In this document: one piece after another, positions 8,137 through 16,604 of the stretch
How positions within the stretch are numbered: the stretch's first letter is position 1
Layout of the letters: each line of letters starts with the position of its first letter
DNA from: Actinomycetota bacterium
GTDB taxonomy: Bacteria > Actinomycetota > Thermoleophilia > Solirubrobacterales > Solirubrobacteraceae
Reading direction: 5' to 3'
Length of the DNA stretch: 60,189 nt
Assembly (NCBI GenBank): GCA_005885515.1
Contig: VAWK01000025.1
Coordinates: 1 to 60,189, forward strand
Notes under the pieces: generated by a model
Seen by the model: only the letters and a program-made list of their open reading frames with translations
The model's database searches: none
What the model was told of the DNA's origin: nothing
Position numbers and translations under genes: made by a program

Positions 8137-9132
8137 ATGACGCGGTCTGGCCGCACGGTGCTGGTGCTCGGCGCGCAGGGCGTGCTAGGCAGCGTGCTCG
8201 CGGGGGTGTTTACGGAGGAGGGGTGGGCAGTGCTGCGTGCGGGGCGCCGACCGGAGGCCGGGGTGCGCCTGGTCGATCTCGACCGGCCCGAAACGCTGCA
8301 CGAGACGCTCGATGGTGTCGATCTGGTGGCGAACCCCATTCCAGACGAGCGGCTGATCGCCGAGCGGGTCGTGCTCGAGCGTGGCTCGTCGCTGGTAAAC
8401 ATGTCCGCGGTCCCCGCCGCGCGCGGTTGGCAGCTCAAGCGCGAGACCGGTCCAGGAAGTGGCCTGGTTCTGATCCACGCCGGCGTCGTTCCGGGGGTCA
8501 CGAGCCTCGTCGCGGCGGACCTGTTGCGGCGCCACCCGGACGCCGACGAGCTTGAGCTGGCCTTCACCCTCTCGGCGGGCGGCACGAGCGGAAGGGGTGG
8601 CGCGGGGCTGATTCATCGCTATCTCACCGACGCCCGCCACCACCCAACCTTCCGTGCCGATCTGGGGCCGCCCTTAGGTACCCGGACCTGCTTTGAAGTT
8701 GGCGCCGAGGAGCGGGGCTGGCTCTCGGAGGACGTGCTCGGCGAGCGGGAGGTTCGCCTCGGCGTCTACTTTCGGGAGCGTGCGTTGCAGGGGCTGTTCC
8801 GGTCCCTGAATGCGCTGCGGCTGATCGCCGGCACCCCCCGTGTGACCTTCGTGGCTGGTCGCGGCCGCGTGCCAGCCGAGGCCACTCGCGAGCCGATCTG
8901 CGAGTGGGTCGGCGTCAAGCGCGGTGGACAGCGGCTCGCCGCACGCGCCATCCACGGCCACGGCGACTACCGCATGACCGCCGCATCGACAGTCGCCTTC
9001 GGCCAAGCGCTGCTCGAGGTTCGCAGCGCCGAGCCATCGCAGACCGGCGTGTTCGCACCAGAGGAGCTCTTCACGCTCGTGCAGCTGCAGCCGGCGTTCG
9101 AGCGACGCGGCTTTCAAATCGCCGAGCGCTGA
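8137..9132 (+). CDS. saccharopine-dehydrogenase-like NAD(P)-binding protein
   Basis: The 331-residue product begins with a Rossmann motif, VLVLGAQGVLGSVLAGVF (residues 8-25), and the pattern RPETLHETLDGVDLVANPIP of saccharopine-dehydrogenase-like oxidoreductases. The central segment HAGVVPGVTSLVAADLLRR is the family hallmark where substrate and nucleotide domains meet. Substrate and direction are unknown. The gene starts 95 bp after the GNAT gene, so it may belong to the same transcript. Confidence 0.75.
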   Translation: MTRSGRTVLVLGAQGVLGSVLAGVFTEEGWAVLRAGRRPEAGVRLVDLDRPETLHETLDGVDLVANPIPDERLIAERVVLERGSSLVNMSAVPAARGWQLKRETGPGSGLVLIHAGVVPGVTSLVAADLLRRHPDADELELAFTLSAGGTSGRGGAGLIHRYLTDARHHPTFRADLGPPLGTRTCFEVGAEERGWLSEDVLGEREVRLGVYFRERALQGLFRSLNALRLIAGTPRVTFVAGRGRVPAEATREPICEWVGVKRGGQRLAARAIHGHGDYRMTAASTVAFGQALLEVRSAEPSQTGVFAPEELFTLVQLQPAFERRGFQIAER

Positions 9133-9350
9133 CTCGCCACCTACCCGGAGTGTGACCGGTCCGTGCCGCAGGCGGGACCACCGGCGAGCAACCCACGGCG
9201 TGATGCGCACCGCTTCTCCCAGGGGTCGGCGAGCGTGCTGGCCCTCCCCGCGCCTCGCGAGGACGCGTCTGGGGGCCGCGAGACTGCGCATTTACCGACT
9301 TTTGCGATAGACGCGCTGGCGGAATAGGCCTGCAAATTCGGTCTTTCGGC

Positions 9351-9380
9351 TTGACTGTCACCCGCGACAGGTGCTACCTT
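9351..9380 (+). promoter_or_regulatory. sigma-70-type promoter of the small RNA
   Basis: TTGACT (9351-9356), an 18-bp spacer and TACCTT (9375-9380). The predicted start, about 7 bp downstream, falls at 9387, the first base of the long stem described in the next entry. No protein gene on this strand begins within 1.9 kb downstream. Confidence 0.6.
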
Positions 9381-9386
9381 CTCAGG

Positions 9387-9490
9387 CGCAGCGGGTGGCT
9401 CACGCACTAACGCCGGGACGGAGCGCCCGACGGGAGGGCGACACCCTCCGGCAGAGGAGAATTTTCTGGCCGCCCGCTGCGTTTTCTATT
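9387..9490 (+). ncRNA. putative ~100-nt structured small RNA
   Basis: Bases 9387-9399 pair with 9469-9481 in a 13-bp stem (one G-U pair), closed immediately by TTTTCTATT, so the outer stem doubles as an intrinsic-terminator stem. Inside are a 6-bp hairpin (9433-9438 with 9444-9449, loop CGACA) and a weaker one (9452-9455 with 9465-9468). It sits between the end of a plus-strand gene (9132) and the end of a convergent minus-strand gene (9548), so it is not a leader. I compared it from memory with SRP RNA, 6S, 6C and common riboswitch cores and found no match. The family is unknown. Confidence 0.55.
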
Positions 9491-9547
9491 GAGGAGAGGC
9501 GCTCTGGGTGGTCCAGCCGGTCATGGAGCGCGAGGCCCGGCTGAGCA

Positions 9548-10273
9548 TCAGGCGGCATCGTGGAAGATGATGCCTAGCGTCGTGCGCCGTCCCGCGGTCA
9601 GCGTGCTGACCCCGTGCCGCATGGCGGCCCGGTAAAAACCGCGGCTCCCCTGGACTGGGCGCTGACGTGTGCTGAAGATCAGGAACGCACCTCGCTCCAG
9701 CTCCCGGACGTGGGCGCGGCTCTGCGCCCGAGGACGCTGCTCGAGCAGCACGAACTCCCCGCCTTCGAAGTCGCGCCCCGGACGCTCGAGCACAGTGACG
9801 ATCTGGAACGGGAACGCCACCTCACCGTAGAGGTCCTGGTGAAGCGCGTTCCAATCACCGGGCGTGTAGCGCAGCATGAGGGGAGTCGGGCGCGTCTGTC
9901 CCGCGCGGTGACAGCGTTGCAGGAACGAGTCGAGCGTGTCGGGGTAGCAGATGTCCTCGCCGAGCCGCTCGGCCCAGCGGTTGGCCGCCTCGGCGAGCGG
10001 CGGATAGAAGGCGGCGCGTAACCGCGCCACTGCGTCCGGCAGCGGGTTGGCGAAGTACTTGTACTCGCCCTCGCCAAAGCGGTGGCGGGCCATCACGACC
10101 GTGCTGCGAAACCTGCCCGACTCGTACAACCCAGCCAGTTTCGAGCACTCGCGCGCCGACAGCACGGTTGGCGTCTGCACGAACCCTTGAACGTCGAGTG
10201 CGCTGTGCAGCTCGGGCCACGGCAGCGACGCGACACGGTCCTCGAGCGCGGCGGTCGACGTGTGCTTTGTCAT
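9548..10273 (-). CDS. 2OG-Fe(II) oxygenase
   Basis: This 241-residue protein is a 2-oxoglutarate/Fe(II) dioxygenase: iron ligands H145 and D147 (LHQDLYGE), distal H220 (AMRHGVSTL) and a following arginine pair (GRRTTLG) for 2-oxoglutarate. The layout resembles small prolyl-hydroxylase-like bacterial enzymes; the substrate is unknown. The ATG at 10273 is preceded by GGAGG with good spacing, and the 43 residues upstream in the open frame are not family-like, so the shorter start is preferred. Confidence 0.85.
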   Translation of the reverse strand: MTKHTSTAALEDRVASLPWPELHSALDVQGFVQTPTVLSARECSKLAGLYESGRFRSTVVMARHRFGEGEYKYFANPLPDAVARLRAAFYPPLAEAANRWAERLGEDICYPDTLDSFLQRCHRAGQTRPTPLMLRYTPGDWNALHQDLYGEVAFPFQIVTVLERPGRDFEGGEFVLLEQRPRAQSRAHVRELERGAFLIFSTRQRPVQGSRGFYRAAMRHGVSTLTAGRRTTLGIIFHDAA

Positions 10274-10450
10274 CGGGCCTCCATAGGTCGTTGCCGTTCC
10301 GCGTCCTATACGAAAACGGATGAGAGCGCTCGGGCGTGAGATCGCTTGGGTGCTTGTCTTTTTGTGAGACCGACTGGCCGCGCGCGGCGTTGCGGGCTGC
10401 AAGGACCGCGAAGCGCGAGCCGGATGGGGGAGCGCTGTTCGCGCGCGCCG

Positions 10451-11152
10451 CTAGTGCCCAGATGCTGAGAAGTGCATGTAGTCCCTGGTTGAGCCCGTCC
10501 AGCTGCCGCCCCAACCCCACCCGATCGAGCGGAAGGCCCGGACCACTGCAGCGGTCACCATCCCGGACCGGTGCTGGGAGCGGTTGAGGTAGCGCCGGCT
10601 AGAGGGGTCGCGGCTCTCGCCGCACCCGACATAGGGGTTCTCCACAGGGTTCAGGTCAACCGCCTCACCGAAGGCATGCTCCGACCACGTCCCCGTACCG
10701 GTCCCGCGGACGCACGGCGAGGGCACGGCCTGTCTGCATTCGAAGCTGGCGCTGACGTCGCCGTCTGCCGGGCGCGACCGTACCGGTCCGTATGCGTCGG
10801 CGAGGCTCATGTGGCGGATCGGGAAGTGCAGGCCGTAGAGCTGACGGAAGACCGTCGCCAGCGGCGCGGCTGCCGACCGGTTGACCACCAGCTGGCCGGT
10901 ATACGTGCGCCCATCGAAGCCGCGATAGGACACGGTCAGCAGACGCAGGTTCCCCAGCGGTACGGGGCAGCCCGGATGCCATGCCGCGCGCTTGACCTCC
11001 GCCCGCACGGGAGCCGGCAGCGGCTGGATCGCCGAATGAAACGGAGCGACCGCCAGCACCAGCAGCGACGCCGCGAACGGCGGGGTCACCGCGCCCTCCA
11101 CTCGCGCCCTCTGCGTTGTCCTTTTGCGTCGATCGCGCACCAAGTCACCCAT
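10451..11152 (-). CDS. exported M15-family peptidase (D-Ala-D-Ala carboxypeptidase-like)
   Basis: From the ATG at 11152 the product is 233 residues: a basic start and a hydrophobic segment (FAASLLVLAVAPF) for export, then an M15-type zinc peptidase domain. H159 and D166 in WSEHAFGEAVDLN are zinc ligands, and H227 in DYMHFS is the last. GWGWGGSW is a family motif next to the active site. It should cut peptidoglycan stem peptides outside the membrane. A longer frame to 11332 exists but its extra residues look non-coding. Confidence 0.82.
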   Translation of the reverse strand: MGDLVRDRRKRTTQRARVEGAVTPPFAASLLVLAVAPFHSAIQPLPAPVRAEVKRAAWHPGCPVPLGNLRLLTVSYRGFDGRTYTGQLVVNRSAAAPLATVFRQLYGLHFPIRHMSLADAYGPVRSRPADGDVSASFECRQAVPSPCVRGTGTGTWSEHAFGEAVDLNPVENPYVGCGESRDPSSRRYLNRSQHRSGMVTAAVVRAFRSIGWGWGGSWTGSTRDYMHFSASGH

Positions 11153-11325
11153 TCTGACTACTCGCTGTCGCGCATTGCGGCAATCCGGCGCCGCCTGGCC
11201 CGCCACGCGCTGCTTCTGCTTGAGGACTCCACAGAAGCACACCGCCGTCACGACGGCACCCCCGCCAGGTGTGTCCGACGGGCGTGGTAGGAAGCTGCAT
11301 CCGATTTCGAGGAGGCATGGTGGGA

Positions 11326-11799
11326 ATGGCATTCATACGCAAAGCGCTATTCGTCGCGAGCGGCGGCCTGTTGGGTCTCGTGTTCAAGGACGAGTCCAAG
11401 GACAAGCGCCCGGCGAAAGCCGCCGAACAGCGGGCGCGCCCCCAAACACAGACGAAACAGGCGAAAAAGACGAAGGTCGCACGGCCGAGGCCGAAAGCAG
11501 CGCCAAGGCGGAAAAAAGCGACGCGTACCTCGACGATCGCGCGCACGAGCGAACCCCGCGACGGCACGATTCACGAGCTCGAGCGGCTCGCGCACCTGCA
11601 CGCACGGGGTGCTCTCAGCACTGAGGAGTTCGCCGCCGCGAAGGCCAAGATCCTGGGAACTGGCCTGAAGGCGCGCGAGTCGGGCGGGGGGCCAGAGAGG
11701 TTCAGTGCTGTGGAAGCGAACATAGCCGCCGCTCGTCAGCTGGCCGACTTGGCTGCTGATGACCGTGGCGCCACAGTCGCACCCATCGGCAGCGACTGA
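11326..11799 (+). CDS. SHOCT-domain membrane-associated protein
   Basis: 157 residues from ATG 11326, with GGAGG at 11311-11315. A short hydrophobic stretch (ALFVASGGLLGLVF) is followed by a long Lys/Arg/Ala-rich linker (residues about 20-75). The SHOCT motif IHELERLAHLHARGALSTEE comes next, continuing FAAAKAKIL, then a short tail. SHOCT domains are small oligomerisation modules at protein ends; the function here is not known. An alternative ATG at 11317 lies too close to the ribosome site. Confidence 0.75.
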   Translation: MAFIRKALFVASGGLLGLVFKDESKDKRPAKAAEQRARPQTQTKQAKKTKVARPRPKAAPRRKKATRTSTIARTSEPRDGTIHELERLAHLHARGALSTEEFAAAKAKILGTGLKARESGGGPERFSAVEANIAAARQLADLAADDRGATVAPIGSD

Positions 11800-12213
11800 C
11801 AGAACGCGGCCGCCGTAGGCCCGGTCGCCCGCCGCGGCCCTCGGCGGTATGCGCCTTCTCGGCTCGACCTGCGGCGGGTCAGCCGACGTCGAGCGCTTGG
11901 CGCTCGAAGAACTCAGCCACCTCGTTCGGATTCATCGGATCTCCGGAAGAAGGTCCTGACCAGATCGCTGCTGACGCGTTCTTGTTGAACCAGTGCCCTG
12001 GCGGCATGACGGAGCGTGCAAGGCAATCGTCGGGGTACTGGCATTCTTGCCGAACTCCCGCCCGGCGCAAGGTCGCCGGCCCCCATATCAGATAGACGTT
12101 CAGCATCGACTGGCGGCCGCTGCGGCTTTGGGGCGCGCCTTTCCTCTCCGCTCCAGCGGGGGTGGCGGCCTGATGGGCCGACGCGTGTCGGCCCTGTGTC
12201 CGCCTGCATCCAG
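11800..12213. other. 414-bp gap, no confident gene
   Basis: This lies between the ends of two convergent genes. A perfect 8-bp inverted repeat with a TTG loop (TCGAGCGC, 11889-11896, and GCGCTCGA, 11900-11907) could act as a U-less terminator. A 75-codon minus-strand frame (11879-12106) ends with MNPNEVAEFFERQALDVG but has no family resemblance or ribosome site; it may be a gene remnant. Confidence 0.35.
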
Positions 12214-12726
12214 TCAGCGCGGGACGAGCTGGAGGATGGGAATCGTGCGACCGGCGCGGGCCGCGCTCTCGCGGTACGCGGCGAACGCCGGGAAGACGCG
12301 GTCAGCGAGCTCCCAGAGTCGCGCCCGCGCCACTTCGTCAGTGATGACCTCGGCGTGGAAGGGCTGACCGCCGAGTAGGACGTCCGGACTGGCGCGGACA
12401 TTGTGAAACCAGGAGGGGTTGTCGGAACGCCCCGCCTGCGATGCAATGATCGTGACCCGTTGACCATCGTGGAAATAGATGACCGCGTTGCGGCGCACGC
12501 GGCCGGTGCGCGCGCCAACTGTCTGCAGGAGCGCGGTTGGGACGATGAGTCCCGTGCCGAGGCGGCCGCGGGTCAGTCGCATCAGGTAGGGATCGATCTT
12601 CCACATCACGCTGCTCCACACGACGGTCCTCGACAGCCAGGTCATGAACCGTGTGCTTAGGATCCGCACAAACGCTCGGTAGATCGGGCTACGAGTAGCG
12701 TGAGGGTCGACGTGGCGCAGGGCCAT
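12214..12726 (-). CDS. deazaflavin (F420)-dependent nitroreductase-family protein
   Basis: The 170-residue product matches the actinobacterial DDN/split beta-barrel family: LLQTVGARTGRVRRNAVIYF at about residues 67-86 is the F420-phosphate region, followed by SDNPSWFHNVRASPDV. These enzymes reduce quinones or other acceptors with F420H2. The N-terminal helix (MTWLSRTVVWSSVMWKID) may associate with the membrane. No operon partner is visible. Confidence 0.88.
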   Translation of the reverse strand: MALRHVDPHATRSPIYRAFVRILSTRFMTWLSRTVVWSSVMWKIDPYLMRLTRGRLGTGLIVPTALLQTVGARTGRVRRNAVIYFHDGQRVTIIASQAGRSDNPSWFHNVRASPDVLLGGQPFHAEVITDEVARARLWELADRVFPAFAAYRESAARAGRTIPILQLVPR

Positions 12727-12985
12727 CGACGAAGCGTGGCACGTTAGTCGCCTCGATGCACGCGATGTTCGAGCTGTGCGTCCTTGCCGACTCGCAACCG
12801 CTGGGTGTTGAGCGGCGCTCTTTGCCGGCCGATCCCGATCTGACGTGAAAGCCTTCGGCCCTCAGCGGCGAGCCCGGCTGGAAGCCGGAACTCGTCGTGA
12901 GGGTTGGGTGGCTCAGTGGCAGTCGCGCGCGTGCTGCGAGCCGGGACCGGCCTGATGGGCCGAGCCGGCGACCGCGATATAGGCT
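12727..12985. other. intergenic, no gene seen
   Basis: This sequence lies between the divergent F420-reductase and two-component operons. I see no conserved frame or structured RNA. The regulatory part begins at 12986. Confidence 0.4.
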
Positions 12986-13026
12986 CTCAGGAATCTCTCA
13001 GGAAACTCACCAGCCTCCCTTACATA
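12986..13026 (+). promoter_or_regulatory. response-regulator direct-repeat box and -10
   Basis: CTCAG occurs at 12986-12990 and again at 12997-13001, exactly 11 bp (one helical turn) apart, within a longer repeat CTCTCAGGAA. A -10-like TACATA follows at 13021-13026. OmpR-family regulators bind such phased direct repeats, and the gene directly downstream encodes one, so positive autoregulation is likely. Confidence 0.6.
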
Positions 13027-13123
13027 GACGCGGCACCCTGGGCACCTTCCAGTTCTGCCAGAAAGTGAGATCGGAAATGCGCCCTCAGCTTCAGCATCGT
13101 TCGCCAGGTGAAGGGGGAAGCGG

Positions 13124-13825
13124 ATGACTGACACTGCGGCCGGTCATCGCGTGCTGGTCGTCGATGATGAGCCAAACCTCGTCGAGGTCGTGACGATGGC
13201 CTTGCGCTTTCAGGGCTTTACCGTCGAGTCCGCCGGAACCGGACGCGAGGCGCTGGCGGCGGTGACGCGATTCAAACCGCATCTGTTGGTGCTCGACGTG
13301 ATGCTTCCCGACATCGAGGGCTTTGACGTCGCGGCGCGGCTCGGCGCCCAGCGGGCGGGCCTGCCGATCATCTTCCTCACTGCCCGTGATGCGACCGAGG
13401 ACAAGATCCGCGGGCTGAGTGGCGGTGGCGATGACTACATGACCAAGCCCTTCAGCCTGGAGGAGCTCGTCGCACGGATCCGCACGATCCTGCGCCGGAC
13501 CGGACAGGCCAGCCCCGAGTCGGGGCATCTCGTCTTCGAGGACCTGGAGCTCGATGAGGAGTCACGCGAGGTGACACGCGCCGGCAAGCCCATCGAGCTC
13601 ACCGCCACGGAGTATCGCCTGCTGCGCTACCTCATGCTCAACCCGCGCCGAGTGCTGACGCGAGCGCAGCTGCTGGATCATGTGTGGGACTACGACTTCG
13701 GCGGCGATGGACGCGTGCTCGAGACCTACGTCAGCTACCTGCGTAAGAAGCTCGACGCGCACGGACCGTCGCTGATCAGGACTGTCCGGGGGGTTGGATA
13801 CGCGCTTCAGGCCCCTCGCGCGTGA
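13124..13825 (+). CDS. OmpR/PhoB-family response regulator
   Basis: 233 residues. The receiver domain (about 9-120) has acidic pair D14-D15, phosphoacceptor D58 (LLVLDVMLPD) and K108 (DDYMTKPF). The C-terminal winged helix (about 135-230) ends with LETYVSYLRKKLD and TVRGVGYAL, typical of OmpR DNA-binding domains. The ribosome site GGGGGAAG precedes the ATG. The TGA overlaps the ATG of the kinase (TGATG at 13823-13827). A matching direct-repeat box upstream suggests autoregulation. Confidence 0.95.
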   Translation: MTDTAAGHRVLVVDDEPNLVEVVTMALRFQGFTVESAGTGREALAAVTRFKPHLLVLDVMLPDIEGFDVAARLGAQRAGLPIIFLTARDATEDKIRGLSGGGDDYMTKPFSLEELVARIRTILRRTGQASPESGHLVFEDLELDEESREVTRAGKPIELTATEYRLLRYLMLNPRRVLTRAQLLDHVWDYDFGGDGRVLETYVSYLRKKLDAHGPSLIRTVRGVGYALQAPRA

Positions 13826-15333
13826 TGGCCTCACTGCGCACGCGAGTGCTGCTCAGCGTGCTGTTGCTCTCCGCCGCCGGCCTGACCGTGCTGGGTGTCG
13901 TGACATACGCCGAGCAGCGATCGTTCTTGCAGGGGCGCGTCGACCAGCAGCTCAGGGGAGCCGGCCCGGCCGTCTCGCGGGCGCTCGACGAGGCCGGCTA
14001 CCTGCCGGCCGGCACCCAGCCGCAACAGGCGCGCGGCTCCCCGCGCGAGGGGGCGTCGGACGGTAGCGCGCTGGCTGTGGGCCCCCGTCGCGGCGGCGGC
14101 GGTCTGCCTCCCAACCTCAATCTTCCGCCCGGCACCTATGGGCAGCGCAGAGAAGCAACGGGTGCCGTGCTGGGCAACACCTCCTTCAGCTATGGCCAAG
14201 CAGCGCCCCCCGCACCAAGGCTCCCGAAGCGCGTGGTGATCGGCAGGCTGTTCACGGTCGGCTCGGTCGGCCGCTCGGGGCTGCGCTACCGCGTATACGC
14301 CAGCCATGACCCGGAGGACAGTGGGATCACGGTGGCGGCCGTGCCACTGCGCGAGGTCGACCAGACCCTGAGCCGGCTGCGGCTCGTCGAGGCGCTCGTG
14401 ATCGGCGGCGTACTGGCGGCGCTTGGGATCGTCGCGTTCTTCGTGGTGCGCCTGGGCCTGCGCCCGCTCACCCGCATGGAGGTCACGGCGGGGCAGATCG
14501 CCGCTGGCGAGCTGTCCCGCCGCGTGAGTCCGGCCACCTCCCGCACGGAGGTCGGGCGGCTTGGGCTTGCCCTGAACGCGATGCTCGGCCGCCTCGAGCA
14601 GGCGTTTGCGCAAAGGACCGCCAGCGAAGAGCGCCTGCGCCGGTTTCTCGCCGACGCCTCGCACGAGTTGCGCACGCCCCTGGCGGCGATCCGCGGATAT
14701 GCGGAGCTGTTCCGCATGGGCGCGACGCGGGATGCGGCCGGGACCGAGTTGGCGATGCGGCGGATCGAGGATGAGTCCAAGCGCATGGGGCTGCTGGTGG
14801 AGGATCTGCTGACGCTCGCACGCCTCGACGAGAGGCCCGAGCCGCGGCGCGAGGAGGTGGACCTGGCGATCCTCGCGGGCGAGTCGGTCGAGGACGCGCG
14901 CGCCATGGCTCCGGATCGAACGATCAGCCTGCGCGCAGCGCGCGGGGCGGTGGCCCCCGGCGATCCATACCAGCTGCGTCAAGTGCTCGCCAACCTGCTG
15001 CGCAATGCGCTGGTCCACACCCCCGCCGGCACAGCGGTGGATGTCAGCGTCGGGAAGGACGATGGCCACGTCACGGTCGAGGTGCGCGACCATGGCCCAG
15101 GGCTCCCGGCGACGGCTCCCGAGCAGCTGTTCGATCGCTTCTGGCGCGCCGAGGCGGGGCGCGAGCGAGGCAAGTCGGGCGCCGGGCTCGGTCTGGCCAT
15201 CGTCGGCGCCGTCGTCGCCGCACATCATGGAGACGTGAGCGCGCTCAACGCTCCCGGCGGTGGCGCGCTCTTCACGGTCCGGCTGCCGACGCTCGAGCGC
15301 GACGATGGCACGGGCGCCGGCGAGCAAACCTAG
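13825..15333 (+). CDS. sensor histidine kinase
   Basis: 502 residues. TM1 is at about 8-28, a ~165-residue Gly/Pro-rich extracytoplasmic segment follows, TM2 is at about 190-215, then a HAMP linker. The HisKA motif DASHELRTPLAAIRGY carries H280. The ATPase domain has N-box NLLRNALVHTPAG, DHGPGLP, F-box LFDRFWR and SGAGLGLAIV. It phosphorylates the regulator encoded just upstream. The extracellular segment (RRGGGGLPPNLNLPPG) is low-complexity, so the signal is not apparent. The ATG at 13825 is chosen because it overlaps the upstream stop. Confidence 0.93.
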   Translation: MASLRTRVLLSVLLLSAAGLTVLGVVTYAEQRSFLQGRVDQQLRGAGPAVSRALDEAGYLPAGTQPQQARGSPREGASDGSALAVGPRRGGGGLPPNLNLPPGTYGQRREATGAVLGNTSFSYGQAAPPAPRLPKRVVIGRLFTVGSVGRSGLRYRVYASHDPEDSGITVAAVPLREVDQTLSRLRLVEALVIGGVLAALGIVAFFVVRLGLRPLTRMEVTAGQIAAGELSRRVSPATSRTEVGRLGLALNAMLGRLEQAFAQRTASEERLRRFLADASHELRTPLAAIRGYAELFRMGATRDAAGTELAMRRIEDESKRMGLLVEDLLTLARLDERPEPRREEVDLAILAGESVEDARAMAPDRTISLRAARGAVAPGDPYQLRQVLANLLRNALVHTPAGTAVDVSVGKDDGHVTVEVRDHGPGLPATAPEQLFDRFWRAEAGRERGKSGAGLGLAIVGAVVAAHHGDVSALNAPGGGALFTVRLPTLERDDGTGAGEQT

Positions 15334-15495
15334 GGCCCGCGCCCACACCACGGCGCGAGTTCTCGCGATCACACCTCGCGGCGCGGCAGGAGCCTGCTGG
15401 TCCGAGCTGCGATCCGGCGCGAGCCAATTGACGGCCCCGGCAAAGGCTCAGCCGATCCACAGCCCGCTCCCAGGCGGTTGCGGTTGGATCGCTCC

Positions 15496-16074
15496 ATGCT
15501 GTTCGTCCACACAGGCGCCCTGGCCACCGCCGCGGGGCCGCACCTGTACTGGATCACCAGCCGCGCCGCGGGCGTCACCGCGCTCGTGCTGTCCAGCATC
15601 TCGGTGAGCGTCGGGCTCGTGATGGGCGGGCGTCTGCTCAAGGGCCGCGGCCCCGACCCGCGCGTGACCCACGAGGCACTGTCGCTTGCGACCCTCGTGG
15701 CGCTTGCGATTCACGGCCTCGCGCTGCTCGGGGACAGCTACATCAAGATGGGCATCGGCGACGTCGCGGTTCCCTTTGCGGCCAGCTACAAGACGTTTTG
15801 GACCGCGACGGGCATCGTCGCCTTCTGGGTCTTGGCGGCGCTTGGGCTCTCCTACTACGCGCGGACCCGGATCGGGGTCCAGCGCTGGCGCGCGCTGCAC
15901 CGCTTCACCGCGCTCGCCTGGCTGCTGGGAGTCATACATTCCCTCGCCGAGGGCACCGACGCCGGACAGCTGTGGTTTCTCGCCATGACGGCGATCGTCG
16001 TGGTGCCGCCAATCATGCTCCTGGCCAGCCGCTGGCTCAGGTTCCGCCCCCCGGTGGTGGGTGGTGCCCGCTGA
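15496..16074 (+). CDS. ferric-reductase-like transmembrane (heme b) protein
   Basis: 192 residues with about five hydrophobic helices and paired histidines in helices (EALSLATLVALAIHGLALL; RALHRFTALAWLLGVIHSLA). This is the ferric_reduct/MsrQ-type membrane heme domain without flavin or NAD domains, so it would pass electrons across the membrane to or from a partner. It precedes a membrane protein and ApbE, the usual company of FMN-dependent extracytoplasmic electron transfer. The ATG at 15496 is preferred over the upstream TTG at 15478. Confidence 0.8.
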   Translation: MLFVHTGALATAAGPHLYWITSRAAGVTALVLSSISVSVGLVMGGRLLKGRGPDPRVTHEALSLATLVALAIHGLALLGDSYIKMGIGDVAVPFAASYKTFWTATGIVAFWVLAALGLSYYARTRIGVQRWRALHRFTALAWLLGVIHSLAEGTDAGQLWFLAMTAIVVVPPIMLLASRWLRFRPPVVGGAR

Positions 16075-16094
16075 ACGAGCCGGTCGCTCGGCTG

Positions 16095-16135
16095 CTCAGC
16101 ATCCTCTCAGGGTGGCGCCACGGAACTCCGACATC
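16095..16135 (+). promoter_or_regulatory. second CTCAG direct-repeat box inside the operon
   Basis: CTCAG at 16095-16099 and 16106-16110 repeats the 11-bp phasing of the box at 12986. At the same distance downstream (24 bp from the second CTCAG) lies GACATC (16130-16135), aligned with TACATA of the first promoter. It may give separate expression of the Ser-rich protein and ApbE under the same regulator. Confidence 0.4.
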
Positions 16136-16181
16136 CAGCGTCGAGACTGCGTCGAAAGCAAGCCACTCGATCGGAGAAACG

Positions 16182-16604
16182 ATGGACACGCTCGACGCAT
16201 CTGGACGCCAATCTTCCTCGTGCCGCACGCCCGCCGAGGTGAACGCCCGGTCAGTCGGCAGAAGAAAGCTCGCGGCGATGCGCCGCCGGGCTCGTCGCAT
16301 CCGACGCCTCGTCACGGGCTTGGCGATCGCCCTCTTCACTGGCGCGTTTGCTGGCATCTACGCCCAGCTGGCCTCAGGACACGACCCGGCGTTGTCGGCG
16401 ACCAAACGACGGCCAGCCTCGACTGCCACCAGCGCGTCCAACGCCAGCAGCACGTCCCCGGCGAGCGAATCGCAGCGCTCCTCGAGCTCCTCGTCAACGA
16501 GCAGCGAAGCGAGCGCCTCATCCTCGGGCAGTGAATCGTCCGGCTCCGCGAGCGGCCAGGAAGCGAGCAAGTCCGCCGCGGCGGTGACGACCTCGCAGTC
16601 ATGA
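16182..16604 (+). CDS. single-pass membrane protein with Ser-rich tail
   Basis: 140 residues from ATG 16182: a basic region (MRRRARRIRRLVTG), one membrane segment (LAIALFTGAFAGIYAQLA), then about 70 residues made almost only of Ser, Ala, Thr and Gly, predicted outside the cell. The TGA overlaps the ATG of apbE (16601-16604). In comparable clusters this slot holds an FMN-binding protein flavinylated by ApbE, but no typical DgxtGAT-type acceptor motif is visible. The function is unknown; it could be a linker, a glycosylated spacer or an atypical acceptor. Confidence 0.7.
   Translation: MDTLDASGRQSSSCRTPAEVNARSVGRRKLAAMRRRARRIRRLVTGLAIALFTGAFAGIYAQLASGHDPALSATKRRPASTATSASNASSTSPASESQRSSSSSSTSSEASASSSGSESSGSASGQEASKSAAAVTTSQS

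Noticed and set aside
9387..9490. Riboswitch or leader interpretation of the structured RNA
   Set aside because: No plus-strand gene starts within 1.9 kb and the RNA has its own terminator; on the minus strand the stem is not followed by a U-run.
11879..12106. 75-codon minus-strand frame
   Set aside because: No start signal or family; kept only as a comment on the gap.
13831..15372. 513-codon minus-strand open frame over the kinase gene
   Set aside because: Shadow of a clear histidine kinase; no ribosome site or family.
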